Notes under the pieces: model-generated
Told to the model about the DNA's origin: nothing
What the model saw: the letters and a program-made list of their open reading frames with translations, nothing else
The model's database searches: none
Assembly: GCA_013365325.1 (NCBI GenBank)
Contig: JABVXV010000222.1
Coordinates: 1-64,000 of the forward strand
Direction: 5' to 3'
DNA: 64,000 nt
Source: Dipetalonema caudispina
Taxonomy: Eukaryota > Nematoda > Chromadorea > Rhabditida > Onchocercidae
Shown: one piece after another, positions 11,550 through 25,100 of the stretch
How the letters are laid out: every line of letters starts with the position of its first letter
Numbering within the stretch: position 1 is the first letter of the stretch
Made by a program: the position numbers and the translations under genes

Positions 11550-13640
11550 CTGTAATTGGTCAATTAACCGTTTGCTTTTAATTTTGAAAAAGATGTGAAA
11601 AAATTAGACAACAGTAAAAGTGAAAAAAGAATAACAAAATAGAAAGAAATTTCAAAAACTAAAAAAAAGGGGAATAAAATTAAATTAATTTGTGAAATTG
11701 AACAAAAGCAAAAGAGAAAAGTTATAGTGAAATAGAGAAATTAATAGCAAAAATATCATTTTAATTAATAAAAATATTTTCATTACTTTTTCCTACTGTA
11801 CATTCTAAAAGTTCTATCAATGAAAGAACTTATTCTATTCTTTATACTAATCCGTAAAATCTTCAAAACTTCATTTCTGCATTAATTAGCTCTTAAAACT
11901 TTTGCATAATAATCTTCCTGAACATCATCTTTTTTCACTAATGATACTTTCATAATTAACTAATTAAAGCAGATATTTTATACGGAATAGTATAACAGAA
12001 TATTGAAAACTTAAATTGAAAGGTAATTTAAGTATGAATAATAAAATTAAAATTAAAAAGTTATTCCAATTTTGCAAATAATTTCGTCTCTTTCGATTTT
12101 TTTGTCCAACAAAATGAAATGAAAAGTAAAAAAAAAAAAAAAAATTTATCATTTATAATTATGTTTTACGTTTACAAACAGTTCTATACATAAATTTCAT
12201 TACGGTATTTATAATATCATTTGTAAACACCGTACTCTTTCTCACAAAATCTTCCACTTCTATCAGTTTTACATCAATATTAACCTTATTGAATAGAGTT
12301 CATCAATGATATTCAACTACAACTACTAACTACCATTAATAATAATCATAATAATAATAGTCATCTATTGTTTATATTTATGCTAATACTTTTAGTAAAT
12401 AAGAGATGCATTGTCCAGAAGTGACCATCCAATCTCTTTGTAAATAATTGTCTCTTTGTTTAATTTTATTCAATTTTCTTTTACTTTTTTTTTTTTTTTC
12501 AAGTATTTATCGCTTTTTTTTTGCTCTTTTTAATTTTGCTTTGGAAGACTTTTTAAATTAAAATATTTAAAAGTTGAAATTAATCAAATGTAACTGATGC
12601 GATATGAAGTAACTAATTGAAAATTATTAATTATTGATTAAGAAAAAAGAAATTATGTTAATCAAATATTAGAATAAATTGTTGATGTTCATATATTTAT
12701 ACAAATATATTTGTAAACGTATGAGATGTAAAAAAAACGTCAGAAATAAACAACGATCAAAATGGAAATGATATGAAAGTTGGGTGCAATATTGAAGAAA
12801 AACGAATAAAATCAATTTGTTAGCAAATTCAAAGTTTATTTATTGAATTAAAACAAAAATTAAATTTCATTTTTAACTAAGCTAAATTGAAATTTTATTT
12901 TAAGTTAAAAAAAAATAATAATTTGATTAAATTAAACAAATTCACCTCCACAACAAATATTTTAATCAATTTCAAAAATTTGATAATTTCCTATACATAT
13001 TGTTTAATTTTAAAATAACAATCGATAATTATATTTCATTGTTACAATAAAATATGTTGATTTAAATCAATGTTTATTTAGATGTTATATCAATTCAATT
13101 CAAAAATTTTGAAATACATTTCCAATTTGGTATTGATAACAAAAATTATTTCTTCTCACATTTTCAATATTTTAAATTAAAATTTTCAACAGTATTTGAG
13201 GTTCTAAAATAAAATTAAATTAGTAATAATTAAATGAAATTGTAAATGAATGTAAATTTACAACGATAATTGATATCAATCCACTTTATTAATGTAAATA
13301 GACGGAAAAGTAATCGGAGAAGAGGTTAGAACTAACAATGATCGAATTGTTTGTTATAATTGTTGATTGAGGGTGCAAATAGTTATATTTAACAAGTATT
13401 AGCACTTGTTTATATGCGGACAGATAGACATGGACATACATACACACATAAATATAAATTTACTTTTTTTTTTTTTTGTTTAACTTAATTAATCATATTT
13501 AATTACTAGATAGTAATAATATTTTCCTCTTTTTATTCCTTTAAAATCATCATTTTAATATTTTTTTTTTCTTGAGAAACTAGACTTAATTTTAAGTATT
13601 TGAAAGTACATAAGTTATTTGTAAATTTTAATGATAGGAC

Positions 13641-13685
13641 AGAGAAAGAGAGAGAGAGAGAGAGAGCGACAGAGAGAGGGAGAAA
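13641..13685. repeat. (GA)n tract
   Basis: GAGA repeats with a CGAC interruption. Confidence 0.9.
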
Positions 13686-14714
13686 CATACACATTTTTTT
13701 TTTTTTTTTAAATTATCATATTGTAATTTGTATTTAATTTTAGGTATAAGTGAATAGATAAGTTATTCATGAATTTAAATTAAATGATAGAAAATATAGA
13801 AAATATATTTTCTTTTCTCTTTTAAAATTATCACATCTGTCAATTGCATTTAATTTCAAGCATTCGAGTACTTATATTGTCCAGAAATTTAAATGAAAGC
13901 ATAAATAGACATATAGGTATAAATAGATAAAGAAAAGTTGTGATGAAAAATGGAGGTCATATTTGAAACAGAAATTATGAAAAATTAAAAAGTTTTTCGA
14001 TAATTGATAAATACTGATTGAAAGTAATTTGTTTTTCATCAAAAACCAAATATTCTTACCGCAAAATTTTTTGAAAAAACGATTAATAAATGAGGGAAAG
14101 TAAATTTGATGCAGAAAGTAAAAAAAAAGAGCCAGAATTTTTCCGTAATTAAAGAAAAATATGAAATGAAATTTGTTTATTTGTTTTTTCAGCACCAAAT
14201 ATTCATAGGGAGAGAACGAAATGATATGATAACATAAAAATTGTTGTAGTGATTAAATTATTTTTAGATATATTTGATTATTAAATTGTTAAATTACTTT
14301 CAATAATTTAGCAATTTTCTTCCATAATGATTTAGATTATCACTATGCTATCAGAATTAATTTAAAAAAAAAAAAAGAATGAAGAAATAAAAATAAATAA
14401 ACACAGTAAACATTCAATCTAAATATAATAATTGAACCAAAAGATCAAATCTGATTTAATCTAAAAATATGCTCAAGTTTGTTTACATTGAACCATTTAT
14501 CTTATCTTTTGCTTCCTTTTCGTAAACTATTTTATCTTTTAAATTTTATCGTAAAACTTTATATTTGAATTTAATTAAAATTATTTTTGCATTATTAAAT
14601 AATTTTATAGAAGTAAAATTGAAATATCATTTAATCACCAATTTTATTTAATCGCTAATTTTTTTTTTTTTTTGAGGAACATTTTGAATTTACTTATTAG
14701 AAACGAATCTTCAA

Positions 14715-14829
<115 letters not shown>

Positions 14830-14942
14830 GAAATGTTTATTAGAAGAATAATTTTAATGTATTAAAGTTGAAAAATCATTACACTTTAATAGAAATCATA
14901 AAATATCAATTTGTGATTTTCTGTTTTTTATCGTTTTGCACT

Positions 14943-17900
14943 TCAATGTTCAGAAAAGGCAGCCAAATTAACGGAACCGTTACGCAATAAATTGCATATT
15001 GTTGTTTGCCATTCTTCCGGAAAATTTTCATCACAAAATTCCTCCAAACAATTAATAATGCTTGGTATTTCATACGGTTTGCACCATTGCAATATCTGAA
15101 ATAAGGAATAAATTAACTGGAAATTTGAATATCATTCATTAAACCTTAAATAAAATAATGTGATAATATTAAGCAGATTGCTGTTTATGATAAATTTGTT
15201 AAAAAAAGAAGATCATATCATTAAGGGATTTCTTGTGTAAATAAATTTAACAAATATTATGAAGTTTTAATAAGGATGATTTGCATATTTGACTTGTAAT
15301 CCCGTTGGATTTCACAAACTTGCAAGGCTTATTTTTGTTATGTAGGAGAAAATTTATGATATGTCAAATGTCATCAAAATAGTGAAATAATGTAGTGGTA
15401 GCAATTGCTGTAATTATCAGTAATTATTAACCGAAAAGTTGTAATAATTACCAAGAATGCAAAAAAAAACTGTGATTTTTAACGAGGACAATTGCTCAAT
15501 AGCTTAACTTTTTCGAAGACTTAATAGTTTGAAGAATTCAAACAGTTAAATTTTAAAATTTGGCTTCTACCAAACATTTATCGGAATTTCCAATTTTTTT
15601 CTCAATTTAGTATTTTGTATTATACTGTTTTAACTTTAATTGCCGGAAAGCAATTATCAAGTGTTCAAAATATCCTGAACTGAAAATTTACAGGATATTT
15701 TTTGCATGCATGAGAGAAAAAGAATAGTTTAAAAGAGTATGAGGAAAAGAGTGAAAAGAAAAAAAAAAGGAAGGAAGAGAGAAAGAAGATAATTATTTGG
15801 ATTATTGAATCTTTCTGACATTCCGGATAGCAATTTTTAGAAATTCAATCATTTCTAGCTTAAATCTATTTTGGTAATGTTTTCAATTCATTTCTGGAAA
15901 CCGATTCTCATCAATTCCCAGAACGGATTCTTTACGCAATTTTTTCTTACGTTATTTGATTATAATAATAACACATATTGTTCGAATGATTGACACGATG
16001 ATAGGAGGGTTAAGTTAAAATAATCATATAAAATTAGTCTTGATTGCTCAAAGAAGAAAATCCGGAAATTATTCTATCTTTGAAATTATAATACTATAAT
16101 AATTCTAAACGGTTTTTTTTTCTTCGGTTATTCATTTCACAAACAATTTGATAAATGAAATTTACCTTAGAGCAGAACATTTCCGGCATGATATTAGTCA
16201 TTAAACTATTTAACAAATTATGAAAGAAATTATGCATCCATGTCATGCACTGAAAAAAGAAAAATGATTGAAATAATCTGTAAATAATATAAAACGATTA
16301 AGCATTTAATAAGAATTCAACAAAAAAAAAAAAAAAAAAAAGAAAAATCAAATATTCAATTGGAATTTAAATTAATTTATGAAAGAGATTAAACAAAAAG
16401 CGGTAAAAAATTGTGATCATGAGAATTTTGAAAAGTTTAAAATGCCATAACGAACATGAACATAGTCAATTCCATCCCAATAAAAGTTTGGCGGAAATAG
16501 CTGACTAGCTTTTAAGCAAATTCCATGCAAATGCTGTTCAATCCAATTATGAATATAATTTGTTGCAATTTGATCTGACAAAATACGATTCTGAAAAGGA
16601 TATGTAACTTAATAAAATATAATTTTGTAAATTTAGAAAGCTCAAATTTAAATTTCCGAAAACTTTATCACTTTCATTTTGAGAAAATTAAGGATAGACT
16701 TATTATTAACCACTTAAAAATTTGAAAATTTCGTGTGAAATTTTAGCAACTAATTTTTCAAACATTTGTTTTCCTTCATGAATTTTTCGAAGAAACCTCA
16801 ATATATGTCGTTATAGCCATACATATGTTGCATTGAGCACATTTTCCAGCAGGCGTTATTGATAATGCTTTAATTAAACAAGAAAAAAATTATAATAATT
16901 TTTAAATTTTAAATTTTTATTAACGAATAAAATAAATCCTTGTCTTTGAAATTTTTCCAAAATTTGGAAATATCAGTAAATTACCCCTCTTTCAATTCAA
17001 ATATAAATTTATTGATTTCATTATTTAACATGATATGTGTATGTGTATGTGTGTGTGTGTGTCTGCTTCAATTCTTTAACATTTTCCATGTAGATATATC
17101 AATTCAACAGATGAAAGTAGGTAGTGTATAGAAACGGATAATATCGAAAAACAGTGACACCTCAGAATTTTAGAGAGGTCAAAGGTCAAGGATGTTCTGT
17201 ACACACTGATTGGCAAGAAAATATATTCTGCAGTTACTTGAAGTTTCACCAATAAGTGGATTAAAAAGCTATAGTAACCTGAGGTATTCGAAAATTTTTT
17301 CAGAAATGACATAAATGTTATTTACATCACAACAGAAAATGTTGATGATTGTAACAAATTTTAAATTCATCATATCAATGTGATATTTTGCAATATATCT
17401 AACACCAATTAATGCATTTCATTGATCATTTCAAAATCATCAAATCACTAAACTGTAAGTGATTTAAAACTACCAACCATTCTTCTTCTCTTTACCTCCC
17501 TGTCTAATTTTCCATTCTCTTTTCTCATACATATTACTTATTTCTGAGAGTAGTCTAATTTCTAGAATCATTTCAACTGTGGTCATTTCTGGAAAAATCT
17601 TAAGTAATTTTGCTTAATTATCCGAGCTAATAATAATTTTTATTATTAATTATAAACGGTTGTTAATCATAAACTTCTACCATTCATTTTGTAATGATGA
17701 TAACAAGCTGGTATTAATGCTGAGCAAGCCGTCTCAACAATTGGTATATGAGAAAGAAGAAACTGGTAAAGTATTTGTTCGGTATACTGTAAGAAAACAA
17801 AATTTAAAACAAAAAAAGAAATATTTCTCTTCGTAATATTGCACTGTGTTTTATATCTTAAAATATTTGATAAATTATGCAAAAAATATATGATACTAAG

Positions 17901-20299
17901 TATTATTGTAGACAAGACAAGAATGATAGTGAAATTGTTATATAGACAGTTTTGAAATATAAACAATTACCGAAGGAAATATTTATTACTGAGAAGTGAA
18001 TATATTGTGAAAATATTATTGGAATAACTATAATATAAGGTAAATTTTGCTATTTCTTCCACTCCATGATTATGTTTTAGCGATTTTTTCCCGATATTAC
18101 TGTAGTACCATATCACTAGATACTACTGTAATGATCACGATACTACGATAAGGCAATTGTTCCTTCGTTACACTTACAATTTTTCCACGAAACTTACTGT
18201 AAGTTTGGTGGAATTTGTTGAGAAAAGGATACTGTCAGCTTGTGTAAACATATGATCACAGATGGAACATAACGGTGAGCCATGATTGATAAGAAATAAT
18301 GAGAAAAATGATCCTAATTGAGGCATAGTAACCGTTGTGATATTATGAAATTCTGGTCCTTCACAAGCATCTTTTGCATCCGATAAATAACTCTGAAGTA
18401 AGGAACTGTTAGTTTTTGATTAGAATAATAACAACAATGACAATGATAAGATATTTCCATTAGTATGATTTTATATATTTGAGTGTTAAATTTCAGAGGT
18501 TGAGTGAAACTTCAATTTCGAAATCAGTAGACGTTGAATTCTATATGCCGACAAATGATCCTTACTAATATTAGTTATTTCTTTTTGGTTCCTTTTTAGT
18601 TTATAATTTTTTGTGAATATCAGAAATTAACATTTTTGACGAAGAACTTTCAACGGTTGATAAAATTGTTGGAAAGGAAAAGAAAATTTTAGTCTTTTCT
18701 TTCAGAATTTTGCACAGTACTCACAGTACTCATTAAGCTAATAATGGATATTAATTATTAAAATACTCATTAAATGGATTTAAACAAACAACTGAATTCC
18801 CTATTAATAATTTCAGTCCATATTACTAAAATATATTGGACGAAAATATTCCAATTCCCATTTTGATAAGTAGAATCGATCCAAGTCTTCAACTTAAAAT
18901 TTAAAAACTTACATGCATTCCATTGATCCAATTAACCAATACAGTCATACCACCATTACTATTATCATTGGTATCACTATTATTAGTGTTACTAGCAAAA
19001 CTGGAATAATCATTTAAAGTTGACAAAAGTTGAATTCCATTACAATAAGAAATGGAAATGGATGTACTGAAATTAATAATAATTGTCAATAGAAATTTAT
19101 TCATATTAACTCATGAAAGTTAAATATTTCTAATGTTGAAATATCATATTCACATTTATCATTATCATCATGAATATTTCAAGCTTGACGAAAGCCAACG
19201 TTTTGTCCTTTTATGTGAAGTTATTGGCCAAGTGCAACTGGATATCATATACTAACTGAATTAATAACTAAATATCAGAAAACTACATAAATTGCTAATT
19301 TACTGAAAAACGATTTTCATATTAATTTGAATTTGATCTCATTTTTTTCCGCTCTAACTAATGATAATTAAGACTGATAAATTTGGTCGATTTAAATTAA
19401 CAGTAATTTAGACTTATTTTACGTACCCAAAAAAAAAAAAATATATATATATATAGTATTTGAACTAACATTAACACTTCTAATTTTAATTTTATCTTCC
19501 ATTTTTAACACTAATGAAGCATTCATTACATTTCTATGAATGAAGTATTCATGTTAATTTTGGTATATTTTCTAAGCAAATATATCATCAATTTTAATAA
19601 ATATGAATGATCAAAGCAAACAACAAACGATGGACAAATTGATGGATCAATTTTATTGATAGTAAAATTAAATATTCCAGTTGAACGTTGTTTTAGCAAT
19701 AAAGCTTGAATATGTTGCACTTGTCGTTTACAGTCATCAACAATAAGTTGATATTTAATTTGTTGTAAAAATTTACGGCCTTTTTCTAACTTTTGATAGC
19801 ATCGTTTAACCTGGAATTTATGTAACCAAAGAAAATCAGTAACTTTGTATTATAGAAATCATAAGCATTCAATTCTTCTAAGCTTAAATTCTACTGAATT
19901 TAAAATTATAATTTGAAGATAATTTTATGAAATTTTATTTATTATTCAAAATTTTCATATCATTACAGGAGATAAAAAAAAGAAATTATTTGGGAAAATA
20001 GATATATAGTAAAGGCTATTGAGTATAAATTAAAATACAGTCATCTATATATAGAAAATTTTAGAATTTTCAAATAAATGCTTAAATTAATTTATTTCTT
20101 CATATCAATAATTTTTCCTTTCCTTAAGAAATTTGGTGATAAAGAAAAGAAAATTGAAATAGTTTAAAATATATTAATATTTCCAAAATTTATTCGTATC
20201 ATATTAATGAAAATAACGAACCGAATATAAACGAGCATTACCGATTGTTAAATAGCCAAAATTGTGTAGTAACAATAATAGTGCAATAGTATTTATCAT
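14943..20299 (-). CDS. Secreted Cys-rich protein, possibly saposin-B-like
   Basis: Nine exons join in phase to 385 aa: 20299-20222, 19810-19629, 19066-18913, 18392-18198, 17786-17681, 16867-16797, 16590-16456, 16249-16166, 15095-14943. Residues 1-22 form a clear signal peptide (hydrophobic Leu run, Asn-Ala end). About 19 Cys follow, including CxxC at 180-183, a CxxCxxC at 248-254 and paired Cys at 224/231. CxxC followed by amphipathic helices and later Cys resembles saposin-B modules, small disulfide-tied folds that bind lipid or membranes, so I suggest two such modules; this is inference. Residues about 114-126 are an Asn/Ser/Asp linker. Weak points: the exon 5 donor (GTAGAA), with read-through giving a stop at 17667, and the exon 6 acceptor (TTAAAG). 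Start chosen because an acceptor AG lies 8 bp upstream. Likely secreted or lysosomal. Confidence 0.75.
17035..17062. repeat. (GT)n tract in an intron of the Cys-rich gene
   Basis: TATGTGTATGTG passing into GTGTGT, in intron 5 of the minus-strand gene. Confidence 0.85.
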
Positions 20300-20310
20300 T
20301 GCAATGACTA
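20300..20310 (-). promoter_or_regulatory. Likely spliced-leader acceptor of the Cys-rich gene
   Basis: Minus strand reads TAATTATAG then eight bases and the ATG at 20299. A 3' splice site this close to the start, with no upstream coding exon, fits spliced-leader trans-splicing. A 5' UTR intron is the alternative. Confidence 0.45.
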
Positions 20311-22147
20311 TAATTAGACTTTAATTGTTAGAGCAATAATTTATTTATATCAATTCTGATAACTTTTACTTGCTTTCTATACAATTTTATCTGATTTGCT
20401 AGTAAAATATTCCATAGATCAGAGCAAAAATCATTAACAATTCATATAATCACTGGAAATTGGTGTATTCATCTCAAAATTATTTTCTATTAATTGGGAT
20501 GAATAATGATATTTTTGAAGAATAAGAACAAAATAACATATTTCGATTGAAATTTTCAAAACAAATTGACCATTTATTATTTGTAATAAATCCAAGTGTA
20601 TGGATATAAATTCCAATTAATAATTAAATTTAGATGAAATAATTTGAAGGTGGTGTTTTGCAGTGCTTTCAAAAAAAAAAAAAACGATTTTGAATGTATG
20701 TAACTTTGTTATGATTCATTATCATTATTATGATAATGAATTACTTGAAGTTAACAAAAAAAGATAACTCATAATGGAAATGTGAAATGAGATAAAAATA
20801 TTTTTCATAACATTCGCTATTCTTATATAGCATATAAGAAAAACTTTTAAAAAAAAGTGAAATCTTATTTAGTATCAAAAATTAGGAATGGATGGCAAGA
20901 AATTATTGTTTGGTGAAATTTGAAAATTATGTGAATATTTAACTTTTGTACAAGAAAAATTACTTTTCGTTTTTCTTTTTATTTCACAGTGCGTCGTACA
21001 TTAACCAATTGATAAGCGTCAAAGAGAATCAAATATGCCACATATATATTTGAAATAAATATGATAATTTTTATAAGAAATGAATAAAAAATTACTATTT
21101 GCTTTTTATCAGAAAAAATAGGCGCACGCACTGATCGTCATCAGGATTATATTATTCAAGCACATGATATGATACATTTGATAGAACGAAATAATAGAGA
21201 AAAAAATAAAGCCAGAAAAAAAAATAATAGTTAAGAAATAAATTGAAAAATATTGCAATTAATTTTATCCCAAGTTCAAATTTCATGAATTGGAAGCTTT
21301 TCCTGATATTAAAAAAAAAAAAGAAAAAAAAAATCACCACTGATTTTACATCAAGTTTTATATTATGTTGTAACAAGGCACGAAACATCAAAAATGTAAC
21401 TTTTAAACCTGAAACGGAAGTTTTAAATTGAAAATACAACAACATGAAAAAGGGTGAAAGAAAGAAGCATAAATTAGCATAATTTGAAGTTATAATTTCC
21501 CTTGGAATACATGAAAATTGATTGATCAGTAAAAGAAAAATATATGCGTATTGAAAAAGTTTAAAGATCACAGAAGTGAAAGAAAAACTGGCAATGGCAA
21601 TGGTTTCTACTGATAAAAAAGGAAACATTAGTTCTTATGATTGATAAGAAAGTCAGAAGTCAGTTTGAAGACAACTAAAAAATGACAATAGTATGTTGAA
21701 TACAGAGAGTATATTTATGCAAATATATATGTACATATCTAACTGTTTCGTTCTCAAATACTGTGCTCATATACTATGAAAAAAATAAAAGCATAAAAAT
21801 TAAATCGACATTTTGATAGAGTGAACAATTTCCTTCTAAATATTTTGAATGAAATCACAAAAAAATTCACCGCTATTTTGCATCCTTTTTGCACAATCGA
21901 ATTTTTTGATAGATTTTGGCAAAAACTAAGTAAAAAAGACAAAAAGTTTCGAGTTTTGAACCAAAAAGATTTGAAATGAAAAAGGAAACTAAAATGATAC
22001 TAAATAGATGAAATATGATCAATTCTCAATATTTTCCTTCAATACAATAATATAGCACTTTTTTCTTTGTATAGATAAACAATTTACAAAAAGGTCACTT
22101 TTTCTTAAAGAAACCAACAGCAGTCTGTTAAAATGGAATTCAATGGT
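20311..22147. other. Intergenic between rme-8 and the Cys-rich gene
   Basis: AT-rich. A 158-codon hydrophobic minus-strand frame (21152-21628) is present but is low-complexity Phe/Ile/Tyr and unlike its neighbours. No other signal recognised. It should contain the rme-8 3' UTR (right end) and the 5' flank of the Cys-rich gene. Confidence 0.5.
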
Positions 22148-25100
22148 TTATCCATGATCCAGTTTTTTTGAAGAAATAGGAGGCGGTGTGAAATTTGTAG
22201 AAGGTGGTGTAAACATTCGCTCGGTTAGATAACCAGCAATACCCGGTGGAGCGCCTAAAATTTGTGTGTAAATTTTCAAAATTTCAATGTTAAAATCCAA
22301 AATCCATAAACATCTTGATGTGCTACCTAAAAAATATCAGCATTTTCGCAAAAATTTTACCTGCAATGGCATTCACATTGTTTGCTGGTATAAAAAGATC
22401 ATGTCGTTGATCCTTATATTGTGCCCAGACCGAAGATTCAGCCAAAATTTCCGCAATTTTAGCTCCATATTGTAAATCTAGTGAAACATTTTTTAACGCA
22501 CCCACTATTTCTGCTTTTGCTGCGGCAACGTTCTTGATATCTTGAAGAAAGAAATGTGAAAAAATATGAATCATCATTTATAGAAACTCCAATAAATTAA
22601 TGAAGAGGGTAAAAAGAGAATTTCATAGAAAGTAATTCATATTATTCTGAAAGATTACATGCAGTATTAATCATTACATTAAACTTTTTCCGCATGCAAA
22701 AACATAATGTTAAAACTGATCCAACATTTGGGAAAATTTTTTCGTTAAATAAAATATAAAAGAAATTTAATTTTGCTCTTCATAACTGCCACAAACCTTT
22801 CATATTATCACCCAGTAACTGCAACAAATACTCAATCATACCGGTGGAGAGCATCTGAGCAGCAAGATCGCTGCAGTTGCGTTTCAGCAAACATTTTAGT
22901 GCATGCGCTGAATCTTTGATTAACGCTGTAAAGACTCGAAGAAATTAAATTTACAATAAACTTTCATATACCTGACACATATAATTTACAGCAACCGTAA
23001 CCATCGATTAAGGCAACCAATTTCAAATTTATCATTTATATTTAGATATCCTTTCAAGAATTCTATTATTCAGCAAATCAGCAATATGCTTGTGGACAGC
23101 AATAAATGCACTTCGAAATTTTTAATCAACATCATGCCCATCAAAATGCTTCGTTTAATCCATTGATAGGTTAAAAGCTAAAGGTGGATCAAACTAGCAA
23201 GTAAGCTGAAATACAAAGCACTTAAAACTCATAAAATTCCTGATTGAAACCAACCTGGCTGTTCTTTCATCGATTTCATGATGCCTCCAATGCAATTCAG
23301 TTTGGCAAGCGAATCAGCGCAATACTAAAAATTCGTATTTATCTTATCATTTAGTTTATTAACATTTAGTATGAGGAAATGAATGGAATAAAATTTCAAT
23401 GCAACAGATTTGAAGATTTGAGTTTAAAATCTACGGACCAATCCAGTAGAAGGGAAATAAAAAGAATTCCGACCGATGAATGAATATGGAAAAATTTGAA
23501 ATCAATGAAAAAATTATAAAGTGAAAACAAACCGTATTTTCAGCAAGATGTGAAAGAATTATAATTGCTGAATGGGAAGCATGACCAGCTGATGAAGTCA
23601 TTAATGCACAAAACTGTGGTAAATAACCTTGTGCTGGTAGCTAAAAAATATCATGCATTTTACTATCCACATCCATTTCATGCAGCTTTAAAATCAGACG
23701 AATTACAATCAATTGTTGAATGGATAGCAACATAATTTTTCTCCAACAAGAAAAATGATATTCGGATTTATATATAACTGCACCAAAAAATATAAAGCAT
23801 TCGGTAATTTCTTTTTCCTAATGAATAGAAAGAAGAAATGATCTCTCCTCGCGAATAAATAAGCTATCACTTATCGTGGCGCAGCGATACAGATAAGGCA
23901 AAGCTGGATTTGTGTCTCAAATACTTACGCCGGGTTTTCCAAGTTATTTCATTAAACTTTTCAAAAAATCAGACCGACAGACCGGAAGAGAGATTCTACC
24001 TATGAAGTGTTATAGTAATAAAATATTTCAAATATATACATGATTAGCAACAGTCGGATGATTGGAAAGTAATGCGATGAATGCGGATGTAACGATATCC
24101 AAATCAGGTGTTGGTCGTTCCATACATTCCAGGACTTTTTCAATCAATTCAGCGGTAAATTGTTTCGGATGGCGCACTTGCCACGATGGATTTGCAATAA
24201 AAAGTCGTAAAAACACTCCCGCAATCACTAACTCATCGTCCATTACATCGGAATATGCGCACTTTTCATTTGCTGCATTCTAGAATTTAACAAGTCTCTG
24301 CATTGAATTCATTCGAAATTTGAGGAATTAATCAATTTTCCTGTATTTTCTTCTCATTTTAAGCATAATGGTTACCGTACGCCATTATCTTGACTTGGAA
24401 AGATTTCAATAGTGACGAAACGCAAATAAAAGAATTGTGTTAAACTATCCCTACGATGAAAAGCGAAGAAGCATCTGAAGCAAACAACAACATAATGCAG
24501 CAAAACGATATAAAAAATGATAACATTCAATTACTCCGATAACTCTTAGGATATAATGGATAACTCTGAGTAGTCATGAAGTTTCGTTCGAAACAACGTA
24601 TTCTATCACAGAAAGTGAAGTATGAGCAAGTGGAAGAAATATGTACCGTTTTCCATTTTGTGCTGGGATTCTGCAACTGTAGTGAATTCAATTGGTTCAA
24701 TTCATCCGAAACAACATTTTTCACGTTGGAACGTACGCTATCATTCCAAATCAGTTCCGGATTTTCGTGCGTTGAATCAAACATCGACAATCTGTACTTG
24801 GCATGAATTTTTCTGGCGAAGATAACAATTGTATTTTGTTTAGACGACATCACTCCCCATCACTCGAAATTTTCAAAACATAAATGAATTGGAGATAGGA
24901 GCTATTAAATCTTATGAAAAAGTTCCAAAAAAAAGCATTAGTTAAAGAAGAAAAAAAAAAAATCATTTACGCTGTCTGTGGTGAATCTCTTAAAGCATCC
25001 GTAAAGATAGGTGGCAGGAAGCGCACGATAAATCGTGACCATCGTGGTCCTGTCAATTTATCTGCTTGCATTTTCGCCAACAATTCCGCTGCCAGTATGC

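Noticed and set aside
13872..14198. 108-codon Phe/Ile-rich minus-strand frame
   Set aside because: Low-complexity translation of A-rich plus-strand DNA; no splice or start support.
24062..24283. Plus-strand frames opposite rme-8 exons 42-43
   Set aside because: Shadows of a conserved coding exon on the other strand.
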